From contig OX335665.1 in NCBI GenBank assembly GCA_946894095.1, forward strand, positions 2,614,001-2,678,000: 64,000 bases of DNA, given 5' to 3'. This DNA is from Incurvaria masculella (lineage: Eukaryota > Arthropoda > Insecta > Lepidoptera > Incurvariidae). Positions 1-11,013 of this stretch are shown here, one piece after another; within the stretch, counting starts at the first letter, position 1; each line of letters starts with the position of its first letter. Below the pieces are notes generated by a model. That model worked only from the letters and a program-made list of their open reading frames with translations. It ran no database searches and had not been told where the DNA came from. A program made the translations under genes and the position numbers.

Positions 1-790
1 ATACTTGCTTAGCAATACAAAAACTGAACAAATCTTTGGTTGCATTTAGTAGTTATAGTCGATTTAGGTTACAGATATAAATTTAGGTTTATTTAAGTAT
101 TTAATTAAGTAACCGTCTGGTTATTGTTGTATAATTAATAGGTATCAATGTTTCCAGATAATCAGTATATTCATCAGCAGGTACATACCAGCATCTATTT
201 TATATAGCCAATCTAGAAAACGCAACCACTTGGGACGGGCAGACCGACATATTTAGCATCAGAGGGTTGGTCTCTAACATGTAAACCCAGATTCAGCCAT
301 TTACCTTATCGTGACCAAAAATGTCGTGACCTCCCGGAATATAAGGGATATATTGCTAACGTCACACCAGTGTTGAATAGGAATAATATAATACCACAGG
401 TAGCGTTTAATTCACAATTCAGAATGCATTTAATAGAAACCAATGAATATCAATGATAATTTTATTTACAATGATATTACATTAATTATAGTTAGAATGT
501 AACGTTTTTATCAATGCTACCGAAGCAGAATTTGGAATCAAGCTAGTTCTAGTATTGACGGGAGATGGCGCTGGTTAGAAATGTCATAGTATCAGCGAAA
601 ATAAGCAGTTTTCTGTTGTTTTTTTTTTTTTTTATTTGGTCTGCCAACAGGGTATTACCCATATATATTAAAAACACAAAACAAAAGGTAAAACACAACA
701 TGCTTAAATATTACAGAACAATAACTTACATACATATCATATCTATTCTACTATTCTTTTCTACATCAGGAGCAGCAATACTTACTAGAA
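1..790. other. AT-rich DNA, no gene seen
   Basis: No open frame here resembles a known protein. A T-run lies at about 619-633. The only ORF of any length (565-822) is AT-rich, has no recognisable domain and runs into a repeat end, so I treat it as chance. Confidence 0.5.
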
Positions 791-822
791 AAAAGTCCGA
801 CTCGCACTTGGCCGGTTTTTAA
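791..822 (+). repeat. 3' end fragment of family A repeat
   Basis: Only the terminal hairpin region and the motif CACTTGGCCGG followed by T residues are present. It matches the 3' end of the longer copies at 10.7, 13.6, 17.5 and 22.9 kb. Confidence 0.7.
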
Positions 823-1246
823 TACAATGCACGCAATTTTGTATGTAAAAGTGCCTACGCGCCGCCCCACACACAAACTCAATCACTTCCATACACGCTG
901 ATTTCGAATGAGGTGGCCTTTCCCCGCCTTGTTTGGATCGGCACAAAAAGTGTGTGAACTGAAAGCGAATTGGCTTGGTACTAAAAAAAACCAACCTGAA
1001 AAAGTAAACGAAACATGTCGACATTCCTTTTTGCTAAAAACACTTTAAAAAGAGTAACAAATGATAAAACATCTCACTCTTGAAACAATTAAGATCCACG
1101 AGCCATAAATAACACTTGAGTTTGACAGCCCTGTCTAAATACACACCACTTCTAACATATCGTTCGCTCTAAGGTGTTTTACCCATCAAATATATTTCTG
1201 CATTTGTATATGCATACTAGCTGAGGTACCCGGCTCCGGCTGTCAA

Positions 1247-1605
1247 TGTCTGAGCTGCTAGTCTTAGTTGTCACCTAAACGGCGTTTACGGAACTTCGAA
1301 GTTCCTTAAAAACGTCAAACTCCATACAAGTTTTAACTAGTCATTCTGTGGTTTTACTTCTTCAAGCTGTCAAAGTCAAACTTGGACTTCCGATTTGTAT
1401 GAAAAGGCTGAGGCGGCGTAAATGGCAACGTCGACGTATCTACGCCGACGGTGAGTAAGCTGTCAAAACAAACTCAGGCTCGCAAATGGTAGTTCGCTTA
1501 ACGCCCGCTGCGCGCGCTTTTTAATTTCTCCATATATTTGAAAACGCCAGTCGATCGGTTTGCCGTAAGCGCCAATTTAGGTGACAGCTGGGACTACGGG
1601 CTCTG
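1247..1605 (-). repeat. Family D inverted-repeat (MITE-like) element
   Basis: Both ends carry the inverted motif CACCTAAA-GGCGTTTACGG / CCGTAAGCGCCAATTTAGGTG. The interior (GACTTCCGATTTGTATG, AGCTGTCAAAGTCAAAC) recurs at 23.8, 42.7, 55.5 and 63.0 kb. It is non-coding and about 360 bp, the size of a MITE. This copy is reversed relative to that at 63.0 kb. The target site is not resolved. Confidence 0.7.
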
Positions 1606-2160
1606 ATTGGATGATTTTGGCTCTAAATAAGCCAAGGAATACCCAACTAGAGGTCGGACCATACGTTCATTTTATATCTATAGCGTGAACTCCTAACTGC
1701 AGGTCTAAGCGGAAAACCGCTTTTATAGCGATTTTCAAAGCGAATTTATCTACGGAAAACATTGATTGATAAAAAAAACTATGCTCCGGAATATTTTCGT
1801 CAAGAAAATCGCTTTGAAAACCGCTAAAAAAGCTGTTTTCTAGACTCAGGATTCCTGATTCCAGATTACTGAACGCCAGGAATAGACCTGCTGGACGGTG
1901 ATGGGTGAACTGCAAAATAAAAAATATATAATTCAGAACTACTTACGCCTTGAAGAATTTACCTCCATATGTTTCATTGTCGCCATATAATAGCCCTTAT
2001 CCAAAAAACTTTTTCGCTGGAGTGAATGCACGTGAGCTAGCAGGCAAGTTGGCGGGCTTAGTGCACGAAGTGATTTACACCTGAATGCGGGTACAAGCCT
2101 TGCCGATTCGATAACGTCATGCCCTTCCTTAAAAACAGATTTGGTAAGTTTTTTTTAATT
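1606..2160. other. No gene seen
   Basis: Mixed-composition sequence between two repeats. Short ORFs only, none recognisable. Confidence 0.5.
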
Positions 2161-2164
2161 TGAA

Positions 2165-2445
2165 TTGACATGGATCGCTATACCACACCCGCTTTCATGA
2201 TATTGACCCAACACACTGCTTTTCCGAAGGAATTAGGTGCCATGCCAGAACCTTCCCTTCATGAGCACGGCTACATTGAACCGGATGGAAAACATGGACA
2301 ATTGTTCAACGCCACTTCGACCATCTTTTAATTATGCGATGGTACCAATCCAGGCGGACCTACCTTATCATCTGATTCATGAACACTACGATTTTACATG
2401 GATTCCGAACCATGGAACGTAATGCACTTGTGTAACTTAGAATTA
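2165..2445 (-). mobile_element. Degenerate body-B SINE copy
   Basis: Read on the minus strand it matches the SINE body seen at 3.7, 5.5 and 37.2 kb (TGCCATGCCAG, CGCCACTTCGACCATC, GGTACCAATCC) but with many substitutions and deletions. The promoter head is missing. The divergence suggests an old insertion. Confidence 0.7.
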
Positions 2446-2908
2446 TACCGCTATGATATTCGCTACTAATTCTTAGGTTCGTCAGAATTTTTATAACAGA
2501 GATTAAAATTTAACGAATGTAATCACTGTAGAATATGAGTAATCTGTGGAAGAATCCCTGTTCAGCTGTTCCCACATACGCCATCGTTAAAAAACATCCG
2601 AACGCTTTCTTCCAGGTTTATACGAAAAAAAAGAGAGATTAATAATGTAGAAATATAAGAGGCTGTAGAAAATCACCGTCACGTCAAACTGGTGTAGGGG
2701 AAACTTTGAGGCGCTAACACACTGGCCCGTATCACAGGAAATAGGGGTCATTAACGCGCCCTGATATAATGAAGAAAAAAATTGTCGAACTGTTTTAACA
2801 CAGTTCAGATTCAGTTATTTTTGCTCATTAATATTAATATATTATGGCTCATTACTATTAATGTATTGCGGTTATTATCTGTTAATGAGCCAAAACAGTT
2901 AGTATTAA

Positions 2909-3450
2909 GGTGGCCCATCCCGCTCATCTCCCCATACAAAAGGGGAAAGAAGATCACACCCATATTTGTAGTCAGAGATCCAAAATATTGCTCTTAATAG
3001 CTTTATTTGATCGAATTACATGTCTGATGACCATTGGCATTGTAAAATTGTGTTTGGTTTCTAAGTTATAAGGTCCGAAAGTTCGCATTTTTCGCGCGTT
3101 TTATACAATAACTTTGGAGGTGGATTACGCAATGATAAAGTAAGATCATCTTAAAAAGACATATCATCAGACATAGCTTATTTAATCAAGATTTGTAATC
3201 TATTTGGTTTTTGTTCGATTTTTTACTACAGCGGTCGTGGTTTACTTTTAGCTATAAATCGTTTTGAAATTACATTTTTTGTAAATCTTACCAAATCATA
3301 TACTATGCACATTGTCTTTTTTGTGGACATGCTGCATCTTCCTCATCAAGGAGCCTGTCTTATTCTTTGAAGCAGAGAAGGTCCCAGAGCGCAACAGCAC
3401 AGTTTTGTACCGTGCCCGCGAATGAGTTAGGCCCGCCGGGTTGGGCCACC
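2909..3450 (+). mobile_element. Family C TTAA-type MITE, near-complete copy
   Basis: A 542-bp non-coding element flanked by TTAA on both sides (2905-2908 and 3451-3454). The ends are inverted repeats: GGTGGCCCATCCCG on the left and CGGGTTGGGCCACC on the right. Copies at 4.17 and 24.98 kb have the same ends and almost the same length. TTAA duplication is characteristic of piggyBac-type transposition, so a piggyBac-related parent is inferred; no transposase is encoded. Confidence 0.85.
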
Positions 3451-3668
3451 TTAAACAGTTATTTCAACCGATTGAACAGTACCGCTTAGTGAAAATAAAA
3501 CGTGTGACAGATTAGAAGATTTTGAAATGGTAATTTTTCATTACGGGCTGACTAAAAATTAGGCGTGCAACTATCCAGTCTCGAGAGGTACAGTAATTTT
3601 AAAAGATTGGACAGTACCTTTTCCGTAAGACGTAAGTAAAAAAGGAAAAATACTGAAGCTAGAAATAG

Positions 3669-4085
3669 TTTTTTTCTATGCGACCTGACATGGATGGCTA
3701 ATACCACACAACTACCGTTATGATATTAGCCCTATAACACCACATTCCCGAAAGAATTCGGCGCCATGCCAGGACCTTCCATTTATGAGAACGGCTACAT
3801 TGAACTGGATGGAAAACACGGACAATTTTTCATTGCCGCTTCGACCTTCTTTTCATCCAATGCGATGGTACCAACCCGGGCGGACTTAAAACCCTACCAC
3901 CTAGTAGGGGAAGGGGACCTACAGTTTTAGATGGATTCCGAACCATGGAGCAGCTCGCATTCCTGACGAAATGCACTTATCGAACTCAGAAAGAGAAAGT
4001 AAGTGGTGCATGTCAGGGTGAGGAATTGAACACAGACCTCTGGAATGCTAGGCCAGTCCCTGCGCCACTAGGCTACGAGATGCTC
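3669..4085 (-). mobile_element. tRNA-headed body-B SINE, full length
   Basis: On the minus strand it begins with a tRNA-like head (GTAGCCTAGTGGCGC and a B-box-like GTTCAATTCC in related copies), continues through the roughly 300-bp shared body and ends in CATCCATGTCAGGT and an A-rich tail (the T-run at 3669-3676). Pol III transcription from internal A and B boxes is inferred. It lies between two family C MITEs. Confidence 0.8.
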
Positions 4086-4165
4086 AAACACAGTTATTTA
4101 AGTTTGCACACACAGTTATTTTCGCCAAGCGGTACTGTATCATACTAATTGTTTTGACTCATTAA

Positions 4166-4706
4166 GGTGGCCCATCCCGCTCAACTCCCCATACAAACGG
4201 GGAAAGAAGATCACGCCCATATTTTTATCAGAGATCCCAAGTTTTGCTGAAAGTAGCTTTATTTGATCGAACTAGATGTCTGATGATCGTTGGCATTGTA
4301 AAATAGTGTTTGGTTTCCAAGTTATAAGGTCCGAAAGTTCGAAATTTTCTCGCGTTTTATGCAATAATTTTGGTAGTTTATTACGCAATGATAAAGTAAG
4401 AATATCTTAAAAAGATTAGTCATCAGACATATCGTATTTCATCGAGATTTATAATCGATTTGGTTTTTGTTAGATTTTTGTCTAAAGCGGTCGTGGTTTA
4501 CTTTTAGCTATAAGTCGTTTTGTAATTAAAAATTTCGTTGATCTTATCAAATTATACACTATGCACATTGTCTTTTTTGTGGACATGTTGCATCTTCCTC
4601 ATCACAGAGCCTGTCTTTTTTTTTTAAACAGAGAAGGTCCCAGAGCGCAACAGCACGGTTTTGTACCGTGCCCCCGAATGAGTTCGTCCCGCCGGTTTGG
4701 GCCACC
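4166..4706 (+). mobile_element. Family C TTAA-type MITE, near-complete copy
   Basis: A 541-bp second copy of the element at 2.9 kb with TTAA at 4162-4165 and 4707-4710. Ends GGTGGCCCATCCCG and GGTTTGGGCCACC are inverted. The same orientation and similar length suggest separate insertions rather than one broken copy. Confidence 0.85.
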
Positions 4707-4710
4707 TTAA

Positions 4711-5546
4711 TAGATAAATACCGAAATACATTAATGGTAATGACAAATACTTTACTATAAATGACTGAATTTTTACTGTGCTAAGACAGTAAACATTTTC
4801 ACATATTTTTTTCAGTGTAGTTTCTCACTTTCACCTGTAGCGCTCATGCTGAGTGTGTGTTTCGGCAATCACATTCAGAGTTAGGTGTCAATCTTGTCGA
4901 AATAAATCGAGTTTTGTACCGTAAGACCGGTATTTGGCGCCTTCTCTCAATAAGACTGCAATACGCCTTCGCAGTAGACTCAGAGCGTGATATTTATTTA
5001 TCATGTTTCGCCAGTGTGTGTCAGACTTAATGCGGCAGGGGCCAGGTGAGAGCCTTGGCAACGAGACACATGCGACCCCTATCCGTCGACGGACGCTCCG
5101 CCTCTGGGGAACCGAGCGCACCGCATCTGTGTTGCCGGGAGACCATGGGAAACCATGGGTGAACGATAATGCTTTCGATACCAACTGTCAAACGCATACA
5201 ATTTTTTGGACGGGCGATATCGCCTCCTCGATAGCGCTTACTCGACAGCGTTCGTAGTAGGGGGCCAGAATAATAATATGAGTTAGCACTACCGTGGTGA
5301 ATTACTCTAAAATTGGGTTGTTATAATCAAGGGTGTTTATAAACCTGAGTCAATACTCAGGTTTATTTAAGTTAATAAAGAAGATAGGTATACTCGTAAG
5401 TATCAATATGAGGAATGAAAAAAAAGTCGCAGGAGAAAAATTTTTTTTTTTTTTCATTTGTCGGAATTACCAAATATTTAAATCGATATATGTATGATCC
5501 TTCAATATCCGAAAACCGTCAAAAGTTCTCATCCATACGATCGTTT
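4711..5546. other. Unassigned DNA with a GC-rich island
   Basis: The segment at about 5000-5260 is clearly richer in G+C than its neighbours and is open on both strands for 80-100 codons, but neither translation resembles a known family. A short hairpin AAACCTGAGT-CAAT-ACTCAGGTTT lies near 5340-5366. It may be part of an unrecognised LINE. Confidence 0.4.
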
Positions 5547-5959
5547 GAGCGGCGCGTAGCCTAGTGGCGCGAGGACTGGCCTAGCGTACCAGAGGTCTGG
5601 GTTCAATTCCTCGCCCCGACATGCACCACTTTCTTTCTCTTTCTGAGTTCGATAAGTGCATTTCGTCACGAATGCGAGCTGCTCCTTGGTTCGGAATCCA
5701 TGTAAAACTGTAGGTCTCCTTCCCCTGCTAGCCGAAAGGGTTTAAGCCCGCCCGGGTTGGTACCATCGCATTGGATGAAAAGGTGGTCGAATTGGCAATG
5801 AAAAAATTGTCCGTGTTTTCCATTCAATTCAATGTAGCCGGCTCATAAAGGGGAGGTTCTGACACGGCACCGAATTCCTTCGGGAATGTGGTGTATTGGG
5901 CTAATATCGTAACGGTAGTTGTGTGGTATTAGCCATCCATGTCAGGTTACATAAAAAAA
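5547..5959 (+). mobile_element. tRNA-headed body-B SINE, full length
   Basis: The clearest forward copy. The head has an A-box match (TAGCCTAGTGGC, 5557-5568) and a B-box match (GGTTCAATTCC, 5600-5610). The body follows, with GTAAAACTGTAGGTC, CGCCCGGGTTGGTACC, CGTGTTTTCCAT and TATTAGCCATCCATGTC, and then an A-rich tail. Length of about 410 bp is long for a SINE. The 3' half presumably recruits a partner LINE reverse transcriptase; that is inference. Confidence 0.85.
5557..5610 (+). promoter_or_regulatory. Internal Pol III promoter (A and B boxes) of a SINE
   Basis: TAGCCTAGTGG fits the A-box consensus TRGYNNANNGG exactly, and GTTCAATTC fits the B-box consensus GWTCRANNC. Spacing of roughly 32 bases between boxes is tRNA-like. 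Activity is inferred, not shown. Confidence 0.7.
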
Positions 5960-5989
5960 CGATAATAATCCATGCTAATACTATAAATG

Positions 5990-6191
5990 CAAAAAGAACT
6001 CTGGCTCAACCAACTTTGATAAAATATGCTGCGTTTAATTTTCTGGCAAAGGGGATGACAGTTTGTATGGGAAACTCATATAACATACAATGTTAGTTTC
6101 ATCCCTACATCAGTCCGAAACGATATTGACCCGAGCGAAGCCGGGTACCTCAGCTAGCAAATAATATATTATTATTATTATTATTATTATT
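5990..6191. repeat. Repeat end with (ATT)n tail
   Basis: Contains CCGAGCGAAGCCGGGTACCTCAGCTAGC followed at once by a run of ATT units (about 6168-6191); only its key parts matter: GAAGCCGGGTACC and CTAGC. Related ends are at about 1222-1245 (reversed) and 16915-16975. A microsatellite tail is typical of RTE-like non-LTR elements or their passengers; the family is not resolved. Confidence 0.45.
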
Positions 6192-7084
6192 TGGTTTATA
6201 ACACTAGCAGCTATAAGCTGATGCGTGCATTTCAGGTTTTAGAACTACTGAGTGCAATTGTTTTTTTTTTGTTTTTGTTTTTTTTTAATTTATTTATGGT
6301 CTATTTCTATATTTATATTTGTCTAGTAAATTTTTGAACCCATGATATATGTGTCACTTCACGTCAAACCCCTTACACAAAAGCACACAGCTTGGCTGTC
6401 ACGGTATGACCTATGTGCTTGCAGCATATTTCGTTCATGACAAGTTTTGACATTCGACTTGTATGGATTAGATTTAGCCTGGTTTTCACGAAGTTCTGAT
6501 TTATTTAAATCGACACTTAAAAGGCGTTTATTACTAAAGTGCTAATTATCTTGTACTGGTATTTATTGCAAGCTGCTAAGAAAGGCCCTTAACACTAATC
6601 AGCAGTTGGTGAAAAAGGCACTTAGAGCGCTGCAGATGACATACTCTCTTGTTTTTCGAAAATATTTAGAGATGTATGTATATTTTGAAATCAGCTGTTG
6701 TTTCGAGTAATTATATAAAACATTGAGATAAACAAGCGATTGTATTTATTATAGTACAGATCCTAAAACGCATTAGTATTATGCTGATAATACTCAACAC
6801 ACGCACTACATTGGAACTCCAGTCCAGTTCTCTGTGAAAATATTGTGCGATGGTTAGATGCACCTTAATAAAAATTGCACGATGGTCCTTTCACCTCGAA
6901 TGACGCCCGACCTGTGGGCGCGGCGTTTGATAGCCAGAATTCCCAGACGTCTGAGCGATTTCGCATGCCTTCGTGTGCATGAATGCATACTTCATTTTCG
7001 CTCGCATTATGAACATTCCTACATGCCTAGGGTGGCTACGGCGAAGGGAAAACGAAAGGTCACCTAACTCTAAATCAATAAGGA
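6192..7084. other. No gene seen
   Basis: T-rich low-complexity at about 6255-6300. An ORF at 6858-7067 has no recognisable domain and is interrupted by nothing I can interpret. No repeat family assigned. Confidence 0.45.
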
Positions 7085-7255
7085 TTTTAATTCAACAAGG
7101 TGGGCCAAGGACACAATAATGGAAGAAAAAGCCCAGTAAAAAAACTACTTCACGAATATACTGCGAGGCTGGACCCGAACCAGCAAAACATACCATTCGC
7201 GGGTATTGCGTCTACCAATTTCGCCACCGGCTGTATACCCCTGAATGTTCTATCT
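7085..7255 (-). mobile_element. Family E element, partial, reversed
   Basis: Minus-strand copy of the tRNA-Leu-like segment (GGTGGCGAAATTGGTAGACGC, GCTGGTTCGGGTCCAGCC; here with changes). It forms an inverted pair with the next copy, separated by about 100-150 bp. Confidence 0.7.
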
Positions 7256-7257
7256 TT

Positions 7258-7600
7258 GTAGTCAATGTCCGCAACGCTGATGAAGCGTTAAACAAATGTA
7301 TGTAGGTATAATCTTAAATACTGTGTTAGGAGGAGGCATTCGTTACGGGAGGAGGGACTGCAGGAGAATTCCAAATTATGGGTATACAGCCGGTGGCGAA
7401 ATTTGTAGACGCAGTACCCGCGAATGGTATAGTTTGCTGGTTCGTTTTCCAGCCTTGCAGTTTGTTCGTAAAGTAGTTCTTTTTACTGGGCTCTTTCTTC
7501 AATTAATGTGTCCTTGCTTCACGTTCGATTATACATACATACATAGCACATTCCTTGGAATAAGCGAGGGTAGCTGCTTAGTACGGAAAAGTATATTTAT
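7258..7600 (+). mobile_element. Family E element with tRNA-Leu-like core
   Basis: The core GGTGGCGAAATTTGTAGACGC (about 7392-7412) has the look of a tRNA-Leu D-arm and A box; the B-box equivalent GCTGGTTCGTTTTCC lies about 45 bp on. The right end (ATTCCTTGGAATAAGC to about 7600) is the inverted complement of the left end of the copy at 38.28 kb. The left flank here (AACGCTGATGAAGCGTTAAAC) instead matches the nested copy near 37.69 kb. Confidence 0.7.
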
Positions 7601-7604
7601 TTAA

Positions 7605-7790
7605 GGTGGGCATTAGGACTCTAAACCGCTTTATTTATCGAGTATAGTTGCTTGATGATCATTGAAATTGCAAAAATGTGTTTGTTTTCTAAGTTATGAG
7701 GTCTTTTTTCCATTTTTTGCGAGTCCTCAATAATAAGTTTGGACATGGATTACTTAACGATAAAACAAAAAAAATCTAAAAGAGAAACCG
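7605..7790 (+). mobile_element. Degenerate family C MITE fragment
   Basis: TTAA at 7601-7604 is followed by GGTGGGCATTAGG, then diverged family C interior (GCTTTATTTATCGA, GATGATCATTG, TTCTAAGTTATGAGGTC). The right half is missing. It abuts the family E right end. Confidence 0.65.
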
Positions 7791-8295
7791 CGCGCAGTTT
7801 TGCTTAACCTCGACAATCTAGTGCCGCCTCGGCTACCTTCAAACAGTACTTCCCATACATTTCATTAATTTCTACTGCACCCCTCTTTGTACAGCCCAAT
7901 CAAAAACTCTTCGTAAAATACGGTTAATTTTCTATGGTCAATATTTTATGGATTTCAAGTGTCTATTAAGACTGACCACGCACTATTATATAGCTTTCAC
8001 AATACGCTGTGGGTACGAACACAATAAACACATTTATTTCCATAAGTTTCAAGTGTGTATTATGTTTGGAATGGGTGGTTTTCGAGGCCCCTATTTCGGT
8101 AATATAGAATCTAGTTGAACAGATGTTTTATTTTTTTCGATTGTTCTTAATAGTGAATATGTTTTAAGAGCCAGCGGTTGATTGTGAACTAAAATTAATT
8201 GCAGGATCCATAAAATTCCTAAAAATGTGACTCATTTATTTATTAAGCCAGAATACACTTTTATAGAAAACTATATTTTTAATTACATCAGCTTT
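7791..8295. other. No gene seen
   Basis: AT-rich unassigned DNA; no repeat match within the window that I could find. Confidence 0.45.
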
Positions 8296-8341
8296 TTAAC
8301 CGACTTCAAAAAAAGGAGGAGGTTATCAATTCGTCTGTATG

Positions 8342-8820
8342 TTTTTTTTTATGTTTGTTTATTTTATTTTATTTTTTATTTATTTATCCAATATAACACA
8401 CATACGTTATGTACAAAACAATGTATCTTAAACAGTTATGATTAAACCATTCCTGTAGACCATAAGGCCCGTGGTGGAAGAGTTACAACAATAGGACAAT
8501 TAACTTATTGAGTCTACATACAATAAACCAAACCTAACGAACATCCAAATAATCGTAATGAAATAAACAAGAAAACAGTGTTTTATATACTTAAGTTATA
8601 ACTTAATTACGAGTTAAAAGTATCAAATTATTACTCAATTATGTAGGTCAGAGTTTGCTCATATTCTGGTCTTCCTTTGGCTATAATCCAAGAAATTAAA
8701 AGTTTTTTGCGTGCCAAGGATTTATTTGAAGTTAGATGAGGAATGGACTTTAGAATGTGGTTATAAATTTTTGGAGCCAAAAAAGAGTAAAATCTTTGCG
8801 CAAAACGAGTTGATGTAGGG
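8342..8820 (-). mobile_element. 5'-truncated LINE, 3' end on minus strand
   Basis: On the minus strand this reads the last part of a reverse-transcriptase ORF, a 3' UTR of about 280 bp and an A-rich tail (the T-rich run at 8342-8395). It is inserted in a family F repeat. Clade probably jockey/CR1-like from the C-terminal peptide. Confidence 0.65.
8631..8819 (-). pseudogene. LINE ORF2 C-terminal fragment
   Basis: The minus strand is open for about 62 codons and ends in TAA at 8631-8633. The peptide includes TRFAQRFYSFLAPKIYN and ends near YEQTLTYIIE. The pattern of aromatic residues around a FxPxIYN motif followed by a basic stretch is what is seen at the extreme C-terminus of jockey/CR1-type reverse transcriptase ORFs. 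It has no catalytic domain, being 5'-truncated, and no internal stop. Confidence 0.6.
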
Positions 8821-9494
8821 GGATGTCAGCCAAGGTAGCCAAGGTTCTCTTGATTGGCGCAGCGCGTGCCCGGCTGACGCCGACTCAAAAAATAACAAAA
8901 ATCGTAACTACAAAAATGGCAATTATTTTTTACTTTTTAGTGCTTTTTCTTTGAAGTCGGTTTTTTTTTTCATTTTTTTTTATTTGAGTCGGTGTCAGCC
9001 AAGGTAGCCAAGGTTCTCTTGATTGGCGCAGCGCGTGCACGACTGATGCCGACTCAAAAAATAACAAAAATCGTAACTACAAAAATGGCAATTATTTTTT
9101 ACTTTTTAGTGCTTTTTCTTTGAAGTCGGTTTTTTTTTTTCATTTTTTTTTATTTGAGTCGGTGTCAGCCAAGGTAGCCAAGGTTTTCTTGATTGGCGCA
9201 GCGCGTGCACGACTGACGCCGACTCAAAAAATAACAAAAATCGTAACTACAAAAATGGCAATATTTTTTTACTTTTTAGTGCTTTTTCTTTGAAGTCGGT
9301 TATTTTTTTGTTAAATGTTTTTCTTATAGTTTTTTTCTTTTCAAATGTCACCCATCTTTTGAGCTTCAGAGAGGTCATAAGGTTCCCTGGTTGACCAGAC
9401 CTACTGGGAACCTGGATCTGCTGCTCACCTGTACATTAGTACATTTGTTTACAAAAATCACTTCCATATATACGTTCTAATATGCTCCCTAAAA

Positions 9495-9700
9495 TATTAA
9501 AAGTTCACGGAGAACACACCACAATCTTCGACATTTACGCCACCAAATAGGAAAAAGAGATTTTTCCATACCGCTTCGAACATATTTCATCCAATACGAC
9601 GGTAACAAGTAGTGGAGGAGACCTACAGTTTTGCATAGGTTCCGAACGTGACCCGAATTCTCAACAAAACATTTGTGCAGAACCTGGAATTGTTAACTTT
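9495..9700 (-). mobile_element. Very degenerate body-B SINE fragment
   Basis: Recognisable only by short shared strings on the minus strand body: CCGCTTCGAACATATTTCATCCAAT, GACCTACAGTTTTGCAT and GGTTCCGAAC. A short further piece (ACCTGACATGGATGGC) lies at about 9797-9814. Confidence 0.5.
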
Positions 9701-9887
9701 CTTAAAAAAATATGCTTCATTTGAAGAAACAAAGGAATATGATACACTAAAATCTGGCTTGAATTTAAAAAACATACCTATAGAATTTTTTTATGCAACC
9801 TGACATGGATGGCCACATCCTCCTCTATGTTTGAAATGTTCAATGGAGTTATATTCGTAGGGGATGCCGATGTTTCATTTAATTAAT

Positions 9888-10003
9888 TAAAATTTTCTTG
9901 GTTGTCAAACTAAAAAGTTACGCCAAAAACTGATCCTGATCCTAACAAACTGAATCCGCGGAGGATTCGATCAACTCAGTAAAGAAGGATCCGGCAAACT
10001 ATA
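9888..10003 (-). repeat. Family M LINE 3' UTR fragment
   Basis: Matches pieces at 25.8 and 45.3 kb: TTGTCAAACTA, AATCCGCGG, GATCAACTCAGTAAAGAAG and GCAAACT. In the forward copy at 45.3 kb this ends in an AATGA-type tail, so it is probably a LINE 3' end. Confidence 0.55.
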
Positions 10004-10697
10004 CGATCTAATATGGTTACTAGAAAACCACCCTTGTGCCTTACACTCTATTATACTACTACTTTTATTTATATACTTAATATTCATTTTATTGAACTTT
10101 TATTTTATTTTTACATATATATGTTTTGTCTTTATAAGTACCAACCCACATTCAATACAAATTGGCACAGTAGCAATTTAGTTAGTTCTACTAATGTACT
10201 TGTATCACATGCCTATTTATTTCGGTAAGGCCAAACAAATGTGTTTGGCACCAATTTGTGACACTTATTTGAGGACACAGTCATAATATATATTATATAC
10301 TAATATATATACGCCATAGTCGAAATAATAAACTTAATGTTTTTAATTTTAATTTTAATTTATTTTTTACTCTGCCCGAAGAACATGAAATTACTCACAG
10401 GCTATAACAAAAATAGAAAGTTCGAATCTAGCGGAACAGCTTAGCGTTCTCACCTTGTTCTCAACTAAAATCGATGCGCGACCAATCCGTCGCAAGGTAA
10501 CGAAACTGGAAGTTTTAAATGAAAATGTTTTCTTTAAATTAGGGGCCCCCGCCCGTCCCACGTCAGAGCCCCGCTCGAGGCTAGCGGCGAGCGGTGCGAC
10601 CCTGCACAACGACAGGGTTGCCACCACTGATTAAAGAGCTACGTTGTATTATTAAAAATTACGACAGGTGTCATGGGGCACCCGGTCTTCCACTATA
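10004..10697. other. Unassigned DNA with a GC-rich patch
   Basis: AT-rich up to about 10400, then a GC-rich patch at about 10430-10630 without a recognisable protein. It may be an LINE 5' region or an unidentified unit. Confidence 0.4.
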
Positions 10698-11013
10698 TTA
10701 GGGTTACGTACCCAAAGGGTGCCAACGTAACCCTATTACTAAGTATCCGCTGTCCGTCCGTCCGTCCGTCCGTCCGTCCGTCCTTCCGTCCGTCTGTCAC
10801 AGGGCTGTATCTCATGAACCGTAATAGTAAGGTAGCTGAAATGTTCACAGAGTATGTATTTATTTTGCCGCTATAACAACAAATAGGTAAAATTTTAAAA
10901 TAATAAAATAAATAGGGGGGGCTCATACAAAAAACCTGATTTTTTGTGTTAAATCTTTTACGATGGTACGGAACCTTTCATGTGCGAGTCCGACTCGTAT
11001 TTGAACGGTTTTA
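10698..11013 (+). repeat. Family A repeat with (GTCC)n microsatellite
   Basis: Order of parts: a 5' hairpin (AGGGTTACGTACCC...GTAACCCT), CTATTACTAAG, a (GTCC)n run at about 10749-10792, CACAGGGCTGTATCTCATGAACC, TTTATTTTGCCGCTATAACAAC, and the GGTACGGAACC / GTGCGAGTCCGACTCG end. About 315 bp. Superfamily not determined. Confidence 0.8.

Larger units (their letters stand above)
8296..9305 (+). repeat. Family F foldback repeat with three tandem arms, interrupted by a LINE end
   Basis: Starts with ACCGACTTCAAAAAAAGG, a very common lepidopteran repeat start, is interrupted at about 8342-8820 by a minus-strand LINE end, then continues as three tandem units beginning at 8825, 8994 and 9164 (169-170 bp apart). 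Each unit holds GTCAGCCAAGGTAGCC, CTGACGCCGACTC and GCTTTTTCTTTGAAGTCGG. The single copy at 54.9-55.1 kb is a symmetrical foldback; here one arm has been amplified in tandem. Confidence 0.75.
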
